DNA of 64,000 nucleotides from JBHGBM01 sp041946965 (lineage in GTDB: Bacteria; Acidobacteriota; Terriglobia; Bryobacterales; Bryobacteraceae), in contig JBHGBM010000006.1 in NCBI GenBank assembly GCA_041946965.1, forward strand, positions 1-64,000. The letters are read 5' to 3'. A program made the translations under genes and the position numbers. The notes under the pieces are model-generated. The model ran no database searches. It was not told where the DNA came from and was given only the letters and a program-made list of their open reading frames with translations. Below, piece by piece: positions 18,059 through 25,817 of the stretch. Position 1 is the stretch's first letter; every line of letters starts with the position of its first letter.

Positions 18059-19111
18059 TCAGGCCGTGAATCGCCGCTGGGCCTCGTCATAAATCTCCCG
18101 CGTCATGCGCGCCGTGCGCTCCCAGGAAAACTCCGCGCCGCGCCGCGCCGCGCGCGCCCGCCATTCGGCGGCCCGCTCCGGCTGTTCGATGACCGCGAGC
18201 ATGGCGTCGCGCAGTTCCTTCTCCGAGCCGGCGTGTACAGCGGCCCCACCCGCCACTTCCACCAGCGCCGGATCGCGCGACGCAATCACGCAAGCGCCGC
18301 ACTGCATGGCCTCCACCACCGGCAACCCGAACCCCTCGTAGTGCGAGGGGTACACCAGCGCGAGCGCGCCGGCGTACAAGGCGGGCAGCGCGTCGTCCGG
18401 CGCCTCGCCCAGCAGTTTCAGCCCGGGTTCGGGCCGCAAGACCGGAAAATCCGCGCGCTTGCGGCCCGCCAGCCACAATTCCGCGCCGTGCCGCTTCCAT
18501 ACTTCGCGCCATGCGGCCACCAGTCCCGGAACGTTCTTGCGGGGCTCGAGTGTGCCCACAAACAAGAAGTAATTGCCGCGTTCGGCCGCCGGGCGCGGCG
18601 CCGCCAGCCCGCCCAGCGGCGCTGAGGTCACCCGCCACCCGGGCAGGCGGAAATGCTCGATCACCTGCCGCCGCACGGCCTCCGTGTCCGTGAGCACCAG
18701 GGTGGCGATTCCCATCTCGATCAGCAGCGGCGTCCGCACCCGCACGCGCGCCGCGTCGTGATGCCAGGCGGGGTCCATCCAGGGAGAAAGGTCGTGCAGC
18801 GTGAGTACGCTGGGCCTGCGCGCCAGGTACGGCACGGCAAAATTGGTGCCGTGAAACACCGCAACGCCCTGCCGCGCGAGTTCCCGCTCCAGGCCCCACA
18901 GCCACCATCGCCGCTCCAGCGCGTTGCGCGGCGTCCCTCCGGCGTGCAGGTTGGCGGGCGCGCCGGGCGGCTCCGGGAACTGCTGGTCGGAAACCAGCAG
19001 GAATTCGTCCTCCGGAAACGTGCGCGCCAGCGCCAGGCCGAGTTCGCGGGTGTAGCGCGCCAGCCCGCCGCTGGTCAGGGTGAGCGGCGTGGCGTCAATC
19101 GCGGCTCGCAT
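18059..19111 (-). CDS. GT4 glycosyltransferase, first gene of the glycan operon
   Basis: 350 residues. MRAAIDATPLTLTSGGLARY is the standard opening of this GT4 group, followed by FHGTNFAVPYLARRPSVLTL and LHDLSPWMDPAWH, YFLFVGTLEPRKN at the hinge and HYEGFGLPVVEAMQCGACV with E-x7-E in the donor domain. It should add a hexose or deoxyhexose to the surface glycan. As the first gene of the minus-strand run it is divergent from the cupin gene, with 32 bases between the two preferred start codons, so the operon promoter must lie in or across that gap. Confidence 0.88.
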   Translation of the reverse strand: MRAAIDATPLTLTSGGLARYTRELGLALARTFPEDEFLLVSDQQFPEPPGAPANLHAGGTPRNALERRWWLWGLERELARQGVAVFHGTNFAVPYLARRPSVLTLHDLSPWMDPAWHHDAARVRVRTPLLIEMGIATLVLTDTEAVRRQVIEHFRLPGWRVTSAPLGGLAAPRPAAERGNYFLFVGTLEPRKNVPGLVAAWREVWKRHGAELWLAGRKRADFPVLRPEPGLKLLGEAPDDALPALYAGALALVYPSHYEGFGLPVVEAMQCGACVIASRDPALVEVAGGAAVHAGSEKELRDAMLAVIEQPERAAEWRARAARRGAEFSWERTARMTREIYDEAQRRFTA

Positions 19112-19123
19112 GAGTAAGTCCCA

Positions 19124-19132
19124 TGATACAAT
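19124..19132 (+). promoter_or_regulatory. Extended -10 TGATACAAT of the cupin gene
   Basis: TGATACAAT overlaps the upstream in-frame ATG (19123), predicting a transcript start near 19139 and translation from ATG 19144 with a leader of about five bases. Confidence 0.5.
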
Positions 19133-19143
19133 ACGGCCTCAAT

Positions 19144-19491
19144 ATGCCCGTCCATCGCTGGGACCGCATGCCTGAAGAGCAGTTGAATCCGCAGCTCGCG
19201 CGCCGCGTGCTGCACGGCTCCAATATGACCGTGGCGCGCCTGCGGCTGGCCAAGGGCGCGCTCGTGCCCGCCCACTCGCATCCGCACGAGCAGATCACCA
19301 TGCTGCTCGAAGGCGCCCTGCGTTTTCGCATGCCTGAAGGCGAGATCGTCCTCGGCGGCGGCGACATGCTGCACATCCCTCCCCACGCGGAACACGCCGT
19401 GGAAGCCCTGGAAGATTCCGTGGCCATCGACCTCTTCGCTCCCGTGCGCGACGACTGGGCGCGTGGGGATGATTCGTACCTTCGCCGTTGA
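19144..19491 (+). CDS. Small cupin-domain protein
   Basis: 115 residues from ATG 19144. The cupin core is clear: motif 1 as PAHSHPHEQITMLLEG with two histidines and a glutamate that bind the metal, and motif 2 as GDMLHIPPHAEHAVEA with the third histidine. Single-domain cupins of this size are cytoplasmic metal-binding barrels with varied roles, from sugar isomerisation to sensing. There is no second domain. The longer start at 19123 is set aside because a -10 element covers it. Its neighbours (glycan operon and TonB receptor) do not fix its function. Confidence 0.82.
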   Translation: MPVHRWDRMPEEQLNPQLARRVLHGSNMTVARLRLAKGALVPAHSHPHEQITMLLEGALRFRMPEGEIVLGGGDMLHIPPHAEHAVEALEDSVAIDLFAPVRDDWARGDDSYLRR

Positions 19492-19633
19492 CAGTTATTA
19501 TTTGCACCCGCCACTCGATATCAAGGACACATATCTCCGCCTGGTTCCCTCTCTCTGTTTGCGGACTCACTAACAGAATTCGGAACCGTTGCTAATCTTC
19601 TAGGGCAGAGGTTTATTATTTGGAGGTCAACCA

Positions 19634-22600
19634 ATGCGTAAGACGCTTCTAAGCGGATGTCTGCTTATCCTCCTGGCTCCGGTTCTCTGGAGCCAGGCGG
19701 TAAACGGCACGCTGTCCGGGAAGATAACCACCGCGTCCGGGGAAGGGGTTCCGAACGCGGCGGTAATTGTCACGGACACGGGCACAAACGTCTCGCAGCG
19801 GGCCCTGACGGGGCCGGACGGTTCTTTCTCCATCGCGGGGCTCGCTCCCGGCGCCTACCGCGTGGACGTCGAAACCGCGGGGTTCAAGCGGAGTTCGATT
19901 CAGAACGTCGAACTGTCCGCAACCGCTCCGGCCGCGGTGAATATCACCCTGGAACCGGGAAACATCAACGAAACCGTCGAGATCAAAGGCTTCGCGCCCA
20001 CCTTGCAGGGCCAAAGCGGCGAGGTCCACCTTGGCCTGCCTGACCGCACCGTGCGCGAGTTGCCGGTCATCGACCGCAACTTCCAGCAGCTTGTACAGCT
20101 TCAGACCGGTGTCACGCCTCCGGTTCCCGAACTTCCGCTCGTGATCGACCCGGCCCGCAACCGCTTCTTCTCCGTGAACGGCCAGACTCCCTTCGCCAAC
20201 ATGCGGCAGCTTGACGGCGTGCAAAACTTCGAGCCGTTCCGCGGCGGCGCCATCCGCGTGCAGCCGGTGGAAGACATCCAGCAGACCCACATCGTCACGG
20301 CCGGCTACCAGGCCGAGAAGGGCTACACTCCGGGCGCGTTCCTCACCAACATCACGCGCGGCGGCGCCAACCAGTGGCACGGCAGCCTCTTCGAGTTCCA
20401 CAGCGACAACGAGCTGCGCTCCCGCCCGTTCTTCGACAGGCTGGACGATAAGCCCCGCTTTACTTACAACCAGTTCGGCGGCACGCTCGGCGGGCGTATT
20501 ATCCAGGACAAGACGTTCTTCTTCGGTTCTTACGAGGGCACTTACAATCGCGGCCTGAACACCGTTACCGCCACGGTGCCCACCGCCGCGATGCGCGCGG
20601 GCGTCTTCACGGATCTTCCCGGCGTGACCCTCTACGACCCGGCTAGCGGCTTCGCCAACGGCGCCGGCCGCACGCCGTTCTTCAACAACACCATCCCGGC
20701 GGGCTCCATCAACCCGGCATCGGCAGCCATCCAGAGTTTCATCCCGCCGCCGAACCTCCCGGATTTCGCGAACAACTACCAGGCGAATGTTCCATACCAG
20801 AACGACGCCAATAAGTTCGACGGCCGCCTCGATCACCGCTTCAGCGACCGGACGGCCGCGTTCCTGCGCTATGGTTACTCGAACCTGCATGCGGTGAGTA
20901 ATTCCATCTTTGGCAGTGCCATTGCCGGCGACGGCCGCGACCGGCTCCTGGCACACAACGTCACAGCCGACGTAACCCACAGCTTCACTCCCAATCTCTT
21001 GACTGAGTTCCGGGTGGGTTACAACCGTTACACCACGAAACTGCGCACCGGTTTGGATGCTTCGGCGGTCGGTTTCGCCGGCGGGCTTTCCAATATCGCC
21101 ATTTCCGGCATGGAGCCGTTCGGTCTGCCGGTCAACCTGCCCACGGACGGGATCGATAACAGCTTCAACTGGGTGTGGAATTTCGCCTGGCACAGCGGCC
21201 GGCACAATGCCCGGGCCGGCACCGACATCCGCCGTTTCCGCAGCGACGGTTTCTCCAACCTGGCGTTCAGTCCGGCGGGCTCCATCGCCTTCGGTCCGGG
21301 CGCTACGCTCGCGCCCGCTGCGGCCGGGTTCGGCCCGCTCGGCGCCTTTCCCAACTCTTACGCCGCGTTCCTACTGGGTGCGCCCGCCACGACCGGCTCG
21401 ACCGCGTATGTGGGGACTCCCAGCATCCGCCAGTCCTGGTATGCGTTCTACTTCGCGGATAACATCCAGGTCATGCACCGCCTGAACATCGACCTCGGCA
21501 TCCGCTGGGATGTGTTCAGCCCGCTCGAGCCGCGGCGCGCCGGCGAGGCCATGTTCTACGATCCGGCCTTCAACACCCTGAACTTCGCCGGCGTCGGCGG
21601 CCAAAGCATGCGCAACACCCGGACCGACCTGAACAACGTCGCCCCGCGCATCGGTTTCGCCTACCGTCCCACCGAACGGACCGTGATCCGCGGCGCCTAC
21701 GATATCCGCTACTTCCAGATGCCGTATCAGTACTCCGGCTTCATGCCCACTATCGCCGCAGTTTCGAGCGGCGCCGGCGATACGTTTGATGTCGCCGGTC
21801 CGTTTAGTCCCGCCGCCACCGCCGCTCCCGTGCTGGCCGTCAGCCCGGTCAACGGCATGGCCGCCCCCAACGTTCCCTTGAACGTGGTTCCGCGCGACCT
21901 CAGGACGCCCTACGTGCAGAGCTTCAGCGTCCAGGTGCAGCGGGAAATCGTCCCCACCCTGGTCGGGAACCTCGGCTACGTCGCCAGCCTTGGCCGCCAG
22001 TTGCCGTACACTCAGGAGCTGAATGCCGGCCTGCCCGGCATGGGCATCGCCGGCCTTCCGTTGGCGGGTTTCGGCCGCACCGCCAGCACCCTGCTGTACG
22101 ACAACGGGGTGAACAACAACTACCACTCGTTCCAGGCCAGTCTCAGCAAGCGCTTCGCGCATGGTCTGGCGTTCCAGGGGGCGTATACCTGGAGCAAGGC
22201 CTTGGGCTACACCTTCGGTCCGAATAACCTCCTGCTCACTCCCAACGACCGGCACGCAAGCTACGGCCCGCTGGATTACGACCGGCAGCACGTCCTGACT
22301 CTCAGCCACGTGTGGGAACTGCCCTTCGGCGCCGGCACCAACCGCTGGAACCAGGGCATCCTTGGCCACGTGCTTGGGAACTGGCAGGTCAACGGGATCT
22401 TCTCGTGGGCCACCGGCACCCCGCTCACCGTCACCACCGACCCGCTGTTCTGCAACTGCCCGAACAACACGGTACTGGCAAACGTCGCCGGCCCGGTCCA
22501 TGTCACGGACAACGCGGGCTTCGGCTCCGCGTTCTTCAACACCGGCGCCTTCTCGGCTCCGGCTCCGAACTCCTTCGGTAACGCCGGCCGCGGGACGTTC

Positions 22601-22825
22601 CGTGGGCCGGGTTTCAAGAACTACGATGCCAGCCTCTTCCGCTCCTTCCCGATCCTGGACCAGTACAAACTCGAAATCCGCGGCGAGGTCTACAACATCA
22701 GCAACACGCCCCGGTTCATGAATCCCACAGTGAACTTGAACTCGCCGGCGTTCGGACAGATCACCAACACCTACAACGGCGCCTTTGGCCGGCAGTTCAA
22801 CCTGGCGGTTCGCATTCTGTTCTAA
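19634..22825 (+). CDS. TonB-dependent receptor with N-terminal carboxypeptidase-regulatory-like domain (Oar-like)
   Basis: 1063 residues, with GGAGG at 19622-19626 before the ATG. A signal peptide ends near LWSQA; residues 22-115 are a CarboxypepD_reg-like Ig fold (GTLSGKITTASGEGVPNA, then LAPGAYRVDVETAGFKR); residues 130-250 are the plug; the rest is a long beta-barrel with alternating aromatic strands, ending ...QFNLAVRILF with the terminal phenylalanine read by the Bam machinery. Such acidobacterial receptors import large ligands, often oligosaccharides, across the outer membrane using TonB. No SusD-type partner is adjacent. The upstream 142 bases hold no gene, only a pyrimidine-rich tract and an A/T-rich segment before the ribosome-binding site. 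Confidence 0.92.
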   Translation: MRKTLLSGCLLILLAPVLWSQAVNGTLSGKITTASGEGVPNAAVIVTDTGTNVSQRALTGPDGSFSIAGLAPGAYRVDVETAGFKRSSIQNVELSATAPAAVNITLEPGNINETVEIKGFAPTLQGQSGEVHLGLPDRTVRELPVIDRNFQQLVQLQTGVTPPVPELPLVIDPARNRFFSVNGQTPFANMRQLDGVQNFEPFRGGAIRVQPVEDIQQTHIVTAGYQAEKGYTPGAFLTNITRGGANQWHGSLFEFHSDNELRSRPFFDRLDDKPRFTYNQFGGTLGGRIIQDKTFFFGSYEGTYNRGLNTVTATVPTAAMRAGVFTDLPGVTLYDPASGFANGAGRTPFFNNTIPAGSINPASAAIQSFIPPPNLPDFANNYQANVPYQNDANKFDGRLDHRFSDRTAAFLRYGYSNLHAVSNSIFGSAIAGDGRDRLLAHNVTADVTHSFTPNLLTEFRVGYNRYTTKLRTGLDASAVGFAGGLSNIAISGMEPFGLPVNLPTDGIDNSFNWVWNFAWHSGRHNARAGTDIRRFRSDGFSNLAFSPAGSIAFGPGATLAPAAAGFGPLGAFPNSYAAFLLGAPATTGSTAYVGTPSIRQSWYAFYFADNIQVMHRLNIDLGIRWDVFSPLEPRRAGEAMFYDPAFNTLNFAGVGGQSMRNTRTDLNNVAPRIGFAYRPTERTVIRGAYDIRYFQMPYQYSGFMPTIAAVSSGAGDTFDVAGPFSPAATAAPVLAVSPVNGMAAPNVPLNVVPRDLRTPYVQSFSVQVQREIVPTLVGNLGYVASLGRQLPYTQELNAGLPGMGIAGLPLAGFGRTASTLLYDNGVNNNYHSFQASLSKRFAHGLAFQGAYTWSKALGYTFGPNNLLLTPNDRHASYGPLDYDRQHVLTLSHVWELPFGAGTNRWNQGILGHVLGNWQVNGIFSWATGTPLTVTTDPLFCNCPNNTVLANVAGPVHVTDNAGFGSAFFNTGAFSAPAPNSFGNAGRGTFRGPGFKNYDASLFRSFPILDQYKLEIRGEVYNISNTPRFMNPTVNLNSPAFGQITNTYNGAFGRQFNLAVRILF

Positions 22826-22838
22826 ACACGGAGGACGA

Positions 22839-22860
22839 GGGCGGGGTTGAGGCTCCGCCC
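22839..22860 (+). terminator. Hairpin after the TonB receptor
   Basis: GGGCGG (22839-22844) pairs with CCGCCC (22855-22860), loop of ten, followed by TTACTTGT. It separates the receptor from the convergent metalloprotease-like gene, whose stop begins at 22861. Confidence 0.5.
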
Positions 22861-23496
22861 TTACTTGTAAGAGAAAGCCATCCCGCGGCGGCCGGCGCCC
22901 TGCCGGATCTCGGCTGCTTCCTTCGGCGCGAACCTCAGGCTTCCGCCCGTCAATTCGCTGAAGTCCTGCGTGGCCTTCGCCAATCCCTCTTCCCCGTGGT
23001 GAGTGGTATTGGCGAGCACATGGTAAAGTTCATGCGCTACCACGCGGCCCATAGCGCGGCCCAGTTCGCCTTGGCGCGCCTGCTCCGGGGTCCCCGCCTC
23101 CACCTCCGGGAGGGTTCTCCGCACCGCGTCGCAACGCACTTCGCTAAACGGGAGCACCTGCCCGCCGGAGACCAGGCTCGTGCCCAGGGTAGCCGTCCGT
23201 CCCGTAGCAGCGTCTGCCGGTTCCCAGGGACGCACATGGCAGCTTCCCTTGAAGTGAACCTTCACGATGCCTGGAAAAGCCTCGGTTCCGGTATTTTCCT
23301 TCACCTCCCGCCAGATCACCTTCACACCCGCCGGCCTCATCGCGGATTCCACCTCCCGCTTCATCGTCTCGAGGGTGCCGGAAGCGGGACGGCTATCGAA
23401 ATCCATATAAACGGCAAGGAAGGCGGTATTCTCCCGCTGAGTGGCGCCGAAGGCTAACCCCAAGGCAAGGAGGGAGAAAACCAAAACCCGGAGCAT
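22861..23496 (-). CDS. Secreted HExxH zinc-metalloprotease-like protein
   Basis: 211 residues. The N-terminus MLRVLVFSLLALGLAFG is a signal peptide. Near residue 155 lies VAHELYHVLANTTHHGEEG, an HExxH zincin motif (HELYH) with further histidines and an acidic residue downstream that could complete a zinc site. Three cysteines are visible in all: one within the probable signal peptide region excepted, GSCHVRP and VRCDA in the mature part could form a disulfide. The rest does not match a family I recognise. It would act in the periplasm or outside the cell. It is followed downstream only by the convergent receptor gene, and its own upstream gap of 90 bases should hold a promoter. Confidence 0.72.
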   Translation of the reverse strand: MLRVLVFSLLALGLAFGATQRENTAFLAVYMDFDSRPASGTLETMKREVESAMRPAGVKVIWREVKENTGTEAFPGIVKVHFKGSCHVRPWEPADAATGRTATLGTSLVSGGQVLPFSEVRCDAVRRTLPEVEAGTPEQARQGELGRAMGRVVAHELYHVLANTTHHGEEGLAKATQDFSELTGGSLRFAPKEAAEIRQGAGRRGMAFSYK

Positions 23497-23586
23497 CCTG
23501 TGAACCCTGATACGGACTTAAAAATCCATACTACCACGTACCGGAATTCACAATACCCCTCGTTTTTCCAGAAAACGTAGAGCGCG

Positions 23587-23994
23587 CTATTTTCGGGCGG
23601 CAAGCTTCTTCCGAATTTGGGAGGCGTTCTTGGCGTCCGGCGCAAGCTCCAGGTACTTTGCGTAAGCTTCACGGGCGGCTTTCGGGTCCTTGAGCTTCTC
23701 GTGAGCTTCACCCAGCTTCAGCCATGCCTCTGCATTCCCCGGGTTCCAGCGGGTGGATTCCCGATAGCGCTGCATGGCTGCTTTGTAGCTGCCCTTCTTC
23801 CAATAGAAATCGCCGACCTTGATCTCGTTGGCGGCTTGCAGCGGGTTGAAACCGTACACCTGGGGCTTGAGGTTTTCATCCTCTTCGGGGGGTTCCTGCT
23901 CCTGCGGCTGCGCCGGAGGCGGACCCTGCTTCTGCTGCGGCGATCCCAGGGCCAACCCGGCCGCCGCCAGCGTCACCAGAATCCACCGTGCCAT
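23587..23994 (-). CDS. Small secreted TPR protein
   Basis: 135 residues. A signal peptide (MARWILVTLAAAGLALG) is followed by a Pro/Gln/Glu-rich linker (QQKQGPPPAQPQEQEPPEED) and then three TPR-like helical pairs: NEIKVGDFYWKKGSYKAAMQ, RYRESTRWNPGNAEAWLKLG and EAHEKLKDPKAAREAYAKYL. The arrangement resembles small periplasmic or outer-membrane-associated TPR proteins such as those in the BamD-like group, though it is too short to be BamD. Its start codon lies six bases after a TATACT hexamer, so the mRNA is predicted to be leaderless. It is divergent from uvrC with 25 bases between start codons. Confidence 0.8.
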   Translation of the reverse strand: MARWILVTLAAAGLALGSPQQKQGPPPAQPQEQEPPEEDENLKPQVYGFNPLQAANEIKVGDFYWKKGSYKAAMQRYRESTRWNPGNAEAWLKLGEAHEKLKDPKAAREAYAKYLELAPDAKNASQIRKKLAARK

Positions 23995-24000
23995 AATTCA

Positions 24001-24006
24001 AGTATA
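24001..24006 (-). promoter_or_regulatory. -10 TATACT of the small TPR gene
   Basis: TATACT runs 24006 to 24001 on the minus strand and is followed by six bases and then ATG 23994. It shares four bases with the uvrC -10 on the other strand. Confidence 0.5.
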
Positions 24007-24008
24007 GC
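24003..24008 (+). promoter_or_regulatory. -10 TATAGC of uvrC
   Basis: TATAGC ends 11 bases before ATG 24020, predicting a leader of only about five bases. It overlaps the oppositely oriented TATACT. Confidence 0.4.
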
Positions 24009-24019
24009 CGCCGTTTTCG

Positions 24020-25807
24020 ATGGACCTCCGCGATAAAGCCGCGAACCTGCCCCTGGCTCCGGGTGTCTACCTGTACAAGGACGCTGCCGGCACGGTGATC
24101 TACGTCGGCAAGGCCAAGAGCCTGCGAAGCCGCGTGCGCAGCTACTTTAACGACGACCGCCTGGCCGACGTCAAGACCGGCACCCTCATCTCCGAGGCGC
24201 GCGAGATCGACTACATCCTGGTCGATAACGAGAAAGAGGCGCTGGCGCTGGAAAATAACCTCATCAAGCAGTGGAAGCCGCGCTTCAATGTCCTGCTGCG
24301 AGACGATAAGACCTACCCCTACATCAAGCTCACCAATGAGAAGTACCCGCGGGTGTTCGTCACGCGGCGCTTGAAGAAGGACGGCGCGGCGTACTTCGGC
24401 CCATACTTCCCCGCCAACCTGGCGCACCGGCTGGTGCACTTCATCCACCGCCACTTCCTGGTCCCCTCCTGCAACGTGGATTTCGGCCGGCGCCAGACCA
24501 AGCCCTGTCTCCAGCACCACATTCACAGGTGCCTGGGGCCGTGCGTGGAGGGCCTGACCACGGATGATGCTTACGCCGGGGCCGTCCGCAACGTGAAGCT
24601 TTTTCTGGAAGGCCGCCACGGCGACCTCGGGCGCGAGCTGCGCGCCCGCATGGCGGCCGCGGCTGAAGAGCTGCGCTTCGAGGAGGCCGCCACCCTCCGC
24701 GACCTGCTCAGCACCGTGGAGGAGATCGAAGAGCGGCAGAAGATGGCAGCCGCCCGCGGCGACGACGCCGACATCTTCGGGCTCTATGCCGAGCCCCCTC
24801 TGGTCGCCGTCAACCTCTTCCACCTGCGCAACGGGCAGATTGTGGACCGGCGCGAGTTCTTCTGGGAAGACCAGCTCGAATTCGACCAGCCCGAACTGTT
24901 CTCCTCCCTGCTCCAGCAGCTTTACCTCGACCAGCAGTACATCCCCGCGCTCATCCACGTGCCCGTGGATTTCGAGGACCGCGAGGCGCTCGAAGAGCTG
25001 CTCACCGAGAAGCGCGGGCGCAAGGTCGAAATCCACACTCCCCAGCGCGGGCAGAAGAAGGCCATGGTGGACCTGGTGGCCAATAACGCGAAACACAGCT
25101 TCGACGCGCGTTTCCGCGTGCTGAAGCCGTCCTCGCGCGCCATCCTGGAATCCGTGCAGGACGCGCTCAACCTGCCCGAGCCCCCGCGCCGCATCGAGTG
25201 CTTCGATGTCTCCCACATACAGGGCACGGACAAGGTGGCCAGCATGGTGGTGTGGGAAGACGGGCGCATGAAGAAATCGGACTACCGCAAGTTCATTATC
25301 CGGACGGTTGTGGGCAACGACGATTTCGCCAGCGTGCGCGAGGTGGTCACACGCCGCTACGCGCGCCATCCGCGGCCGGCCCTGGTGCTGATCGATGGCG
25401 GCCTCGGCCAGTTGCACGCCGCCGCCGAAGCACTGGCCGCACTCGGCATCACCGACCAGCCGCTGGCTTCCATAGCCAAGCGCGAAGAGCTCATTTACGT
25501 CTACGGCCAGGAGAACGAACCTGTGGTGCTGGACCGGTTCTCTCCCATTCTGCATCTGGTGCAATCGATCCGCGACGAGGCGCACCGCTTCGCCGTCACG
25601 TTCCATCGCACGCGGCGCAATTCGCAGCAACTTACCTCGGAGCTCTCCCGGATCCAGGGCGTGGGCGAAAAGACCGTGCGCAAGCTGCTGGAGCGTTTCG
25701 GCAGCCTCGAAATGGTGAAATCCGCGAACGAAGAGGAGTTGACCGCCGCCGTAGGTCCCGCCGTCACGCGCAGGATCCGCAAGGCATTTTCCCACCTGCG
25801 CATGTAG
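24020..25807 (+). CDS. uvrC: Excinuclease ABC subunit C
   Basis: 595 residues, close to the usual 600. UvrC makes both incisions around bulky DNA lesions in nucleotide-excision repair together with UvrA and UvrB. Visible parts: the GIY-YIG nuclease at residues 10-90 (PGVYLYKDAAGTVIYVGKAK), a cysteine cluster CLQHHIHRCLGPCVEG near 155, a UVR domain near 205-240 (LRARMAAAAEELRFEEAA), the RNase-H-like second nuclease with CFDVSHIQGTDKVASMVVWE near 395 and VLIDGGLGQL near 455, and a tandem helix-hairpin-helix end (IQGVGEKTVRKLLERFGS, then VGPAVTRRI). The gene stands alone and converges on the symporter gene. Confidence 0.95.
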   Translation: MDLRDKAANLPLAPGVYLYKDAAGTVIYVGKAKSLRSRVRSYFNDDRLADVKTGTLISEAREIDYILVDNEKEALALENNLIKQWKPRFNVLLRDDKTYPYIKLTNEKYPRVFVTRRLKKDGAAYFGPYFPANLAHRLVHFIHRHFLVPSCNVDFGRRQTKPCLQHHIHRCLGPCVEGLTTDDAYAGAVRNVKLFLEGRHGDLGRELRARMAAAAEELRFEEAATLRDLLSTVEEIEERQKMAAARGDDADIFGLYAEPPLVAVNLFHLRNGQIVDRREFFWEDQLEFDQPELFSSLLQQLYLDQQYIPALIHVPVDFEDREALEELLTEKRGRKVEIHTPQRGQKKAMVDLVANNAKHSFDARFRVLKPSSRAILESVQDALNLPEPPRRIECFDVSHIQGTDKVASMVVWEDGRMKKSDYRKFIIRTVVGNDDFASVREVVTRRYARHPRPALVLIDGGLGQLHAAAEALAALGITDQPLASIAKREELIYVYGQENEPVVLDRFSPILHLVQSIRDEAHRFAVTFHRTRRNSQQLTSELSRIQGVGEKTVRKLLERFGSLEMVKSANEEELTAAVGPAVTRRIRKAFSHLRM

Positions 25808-25817
25808 ACGTGATGCC

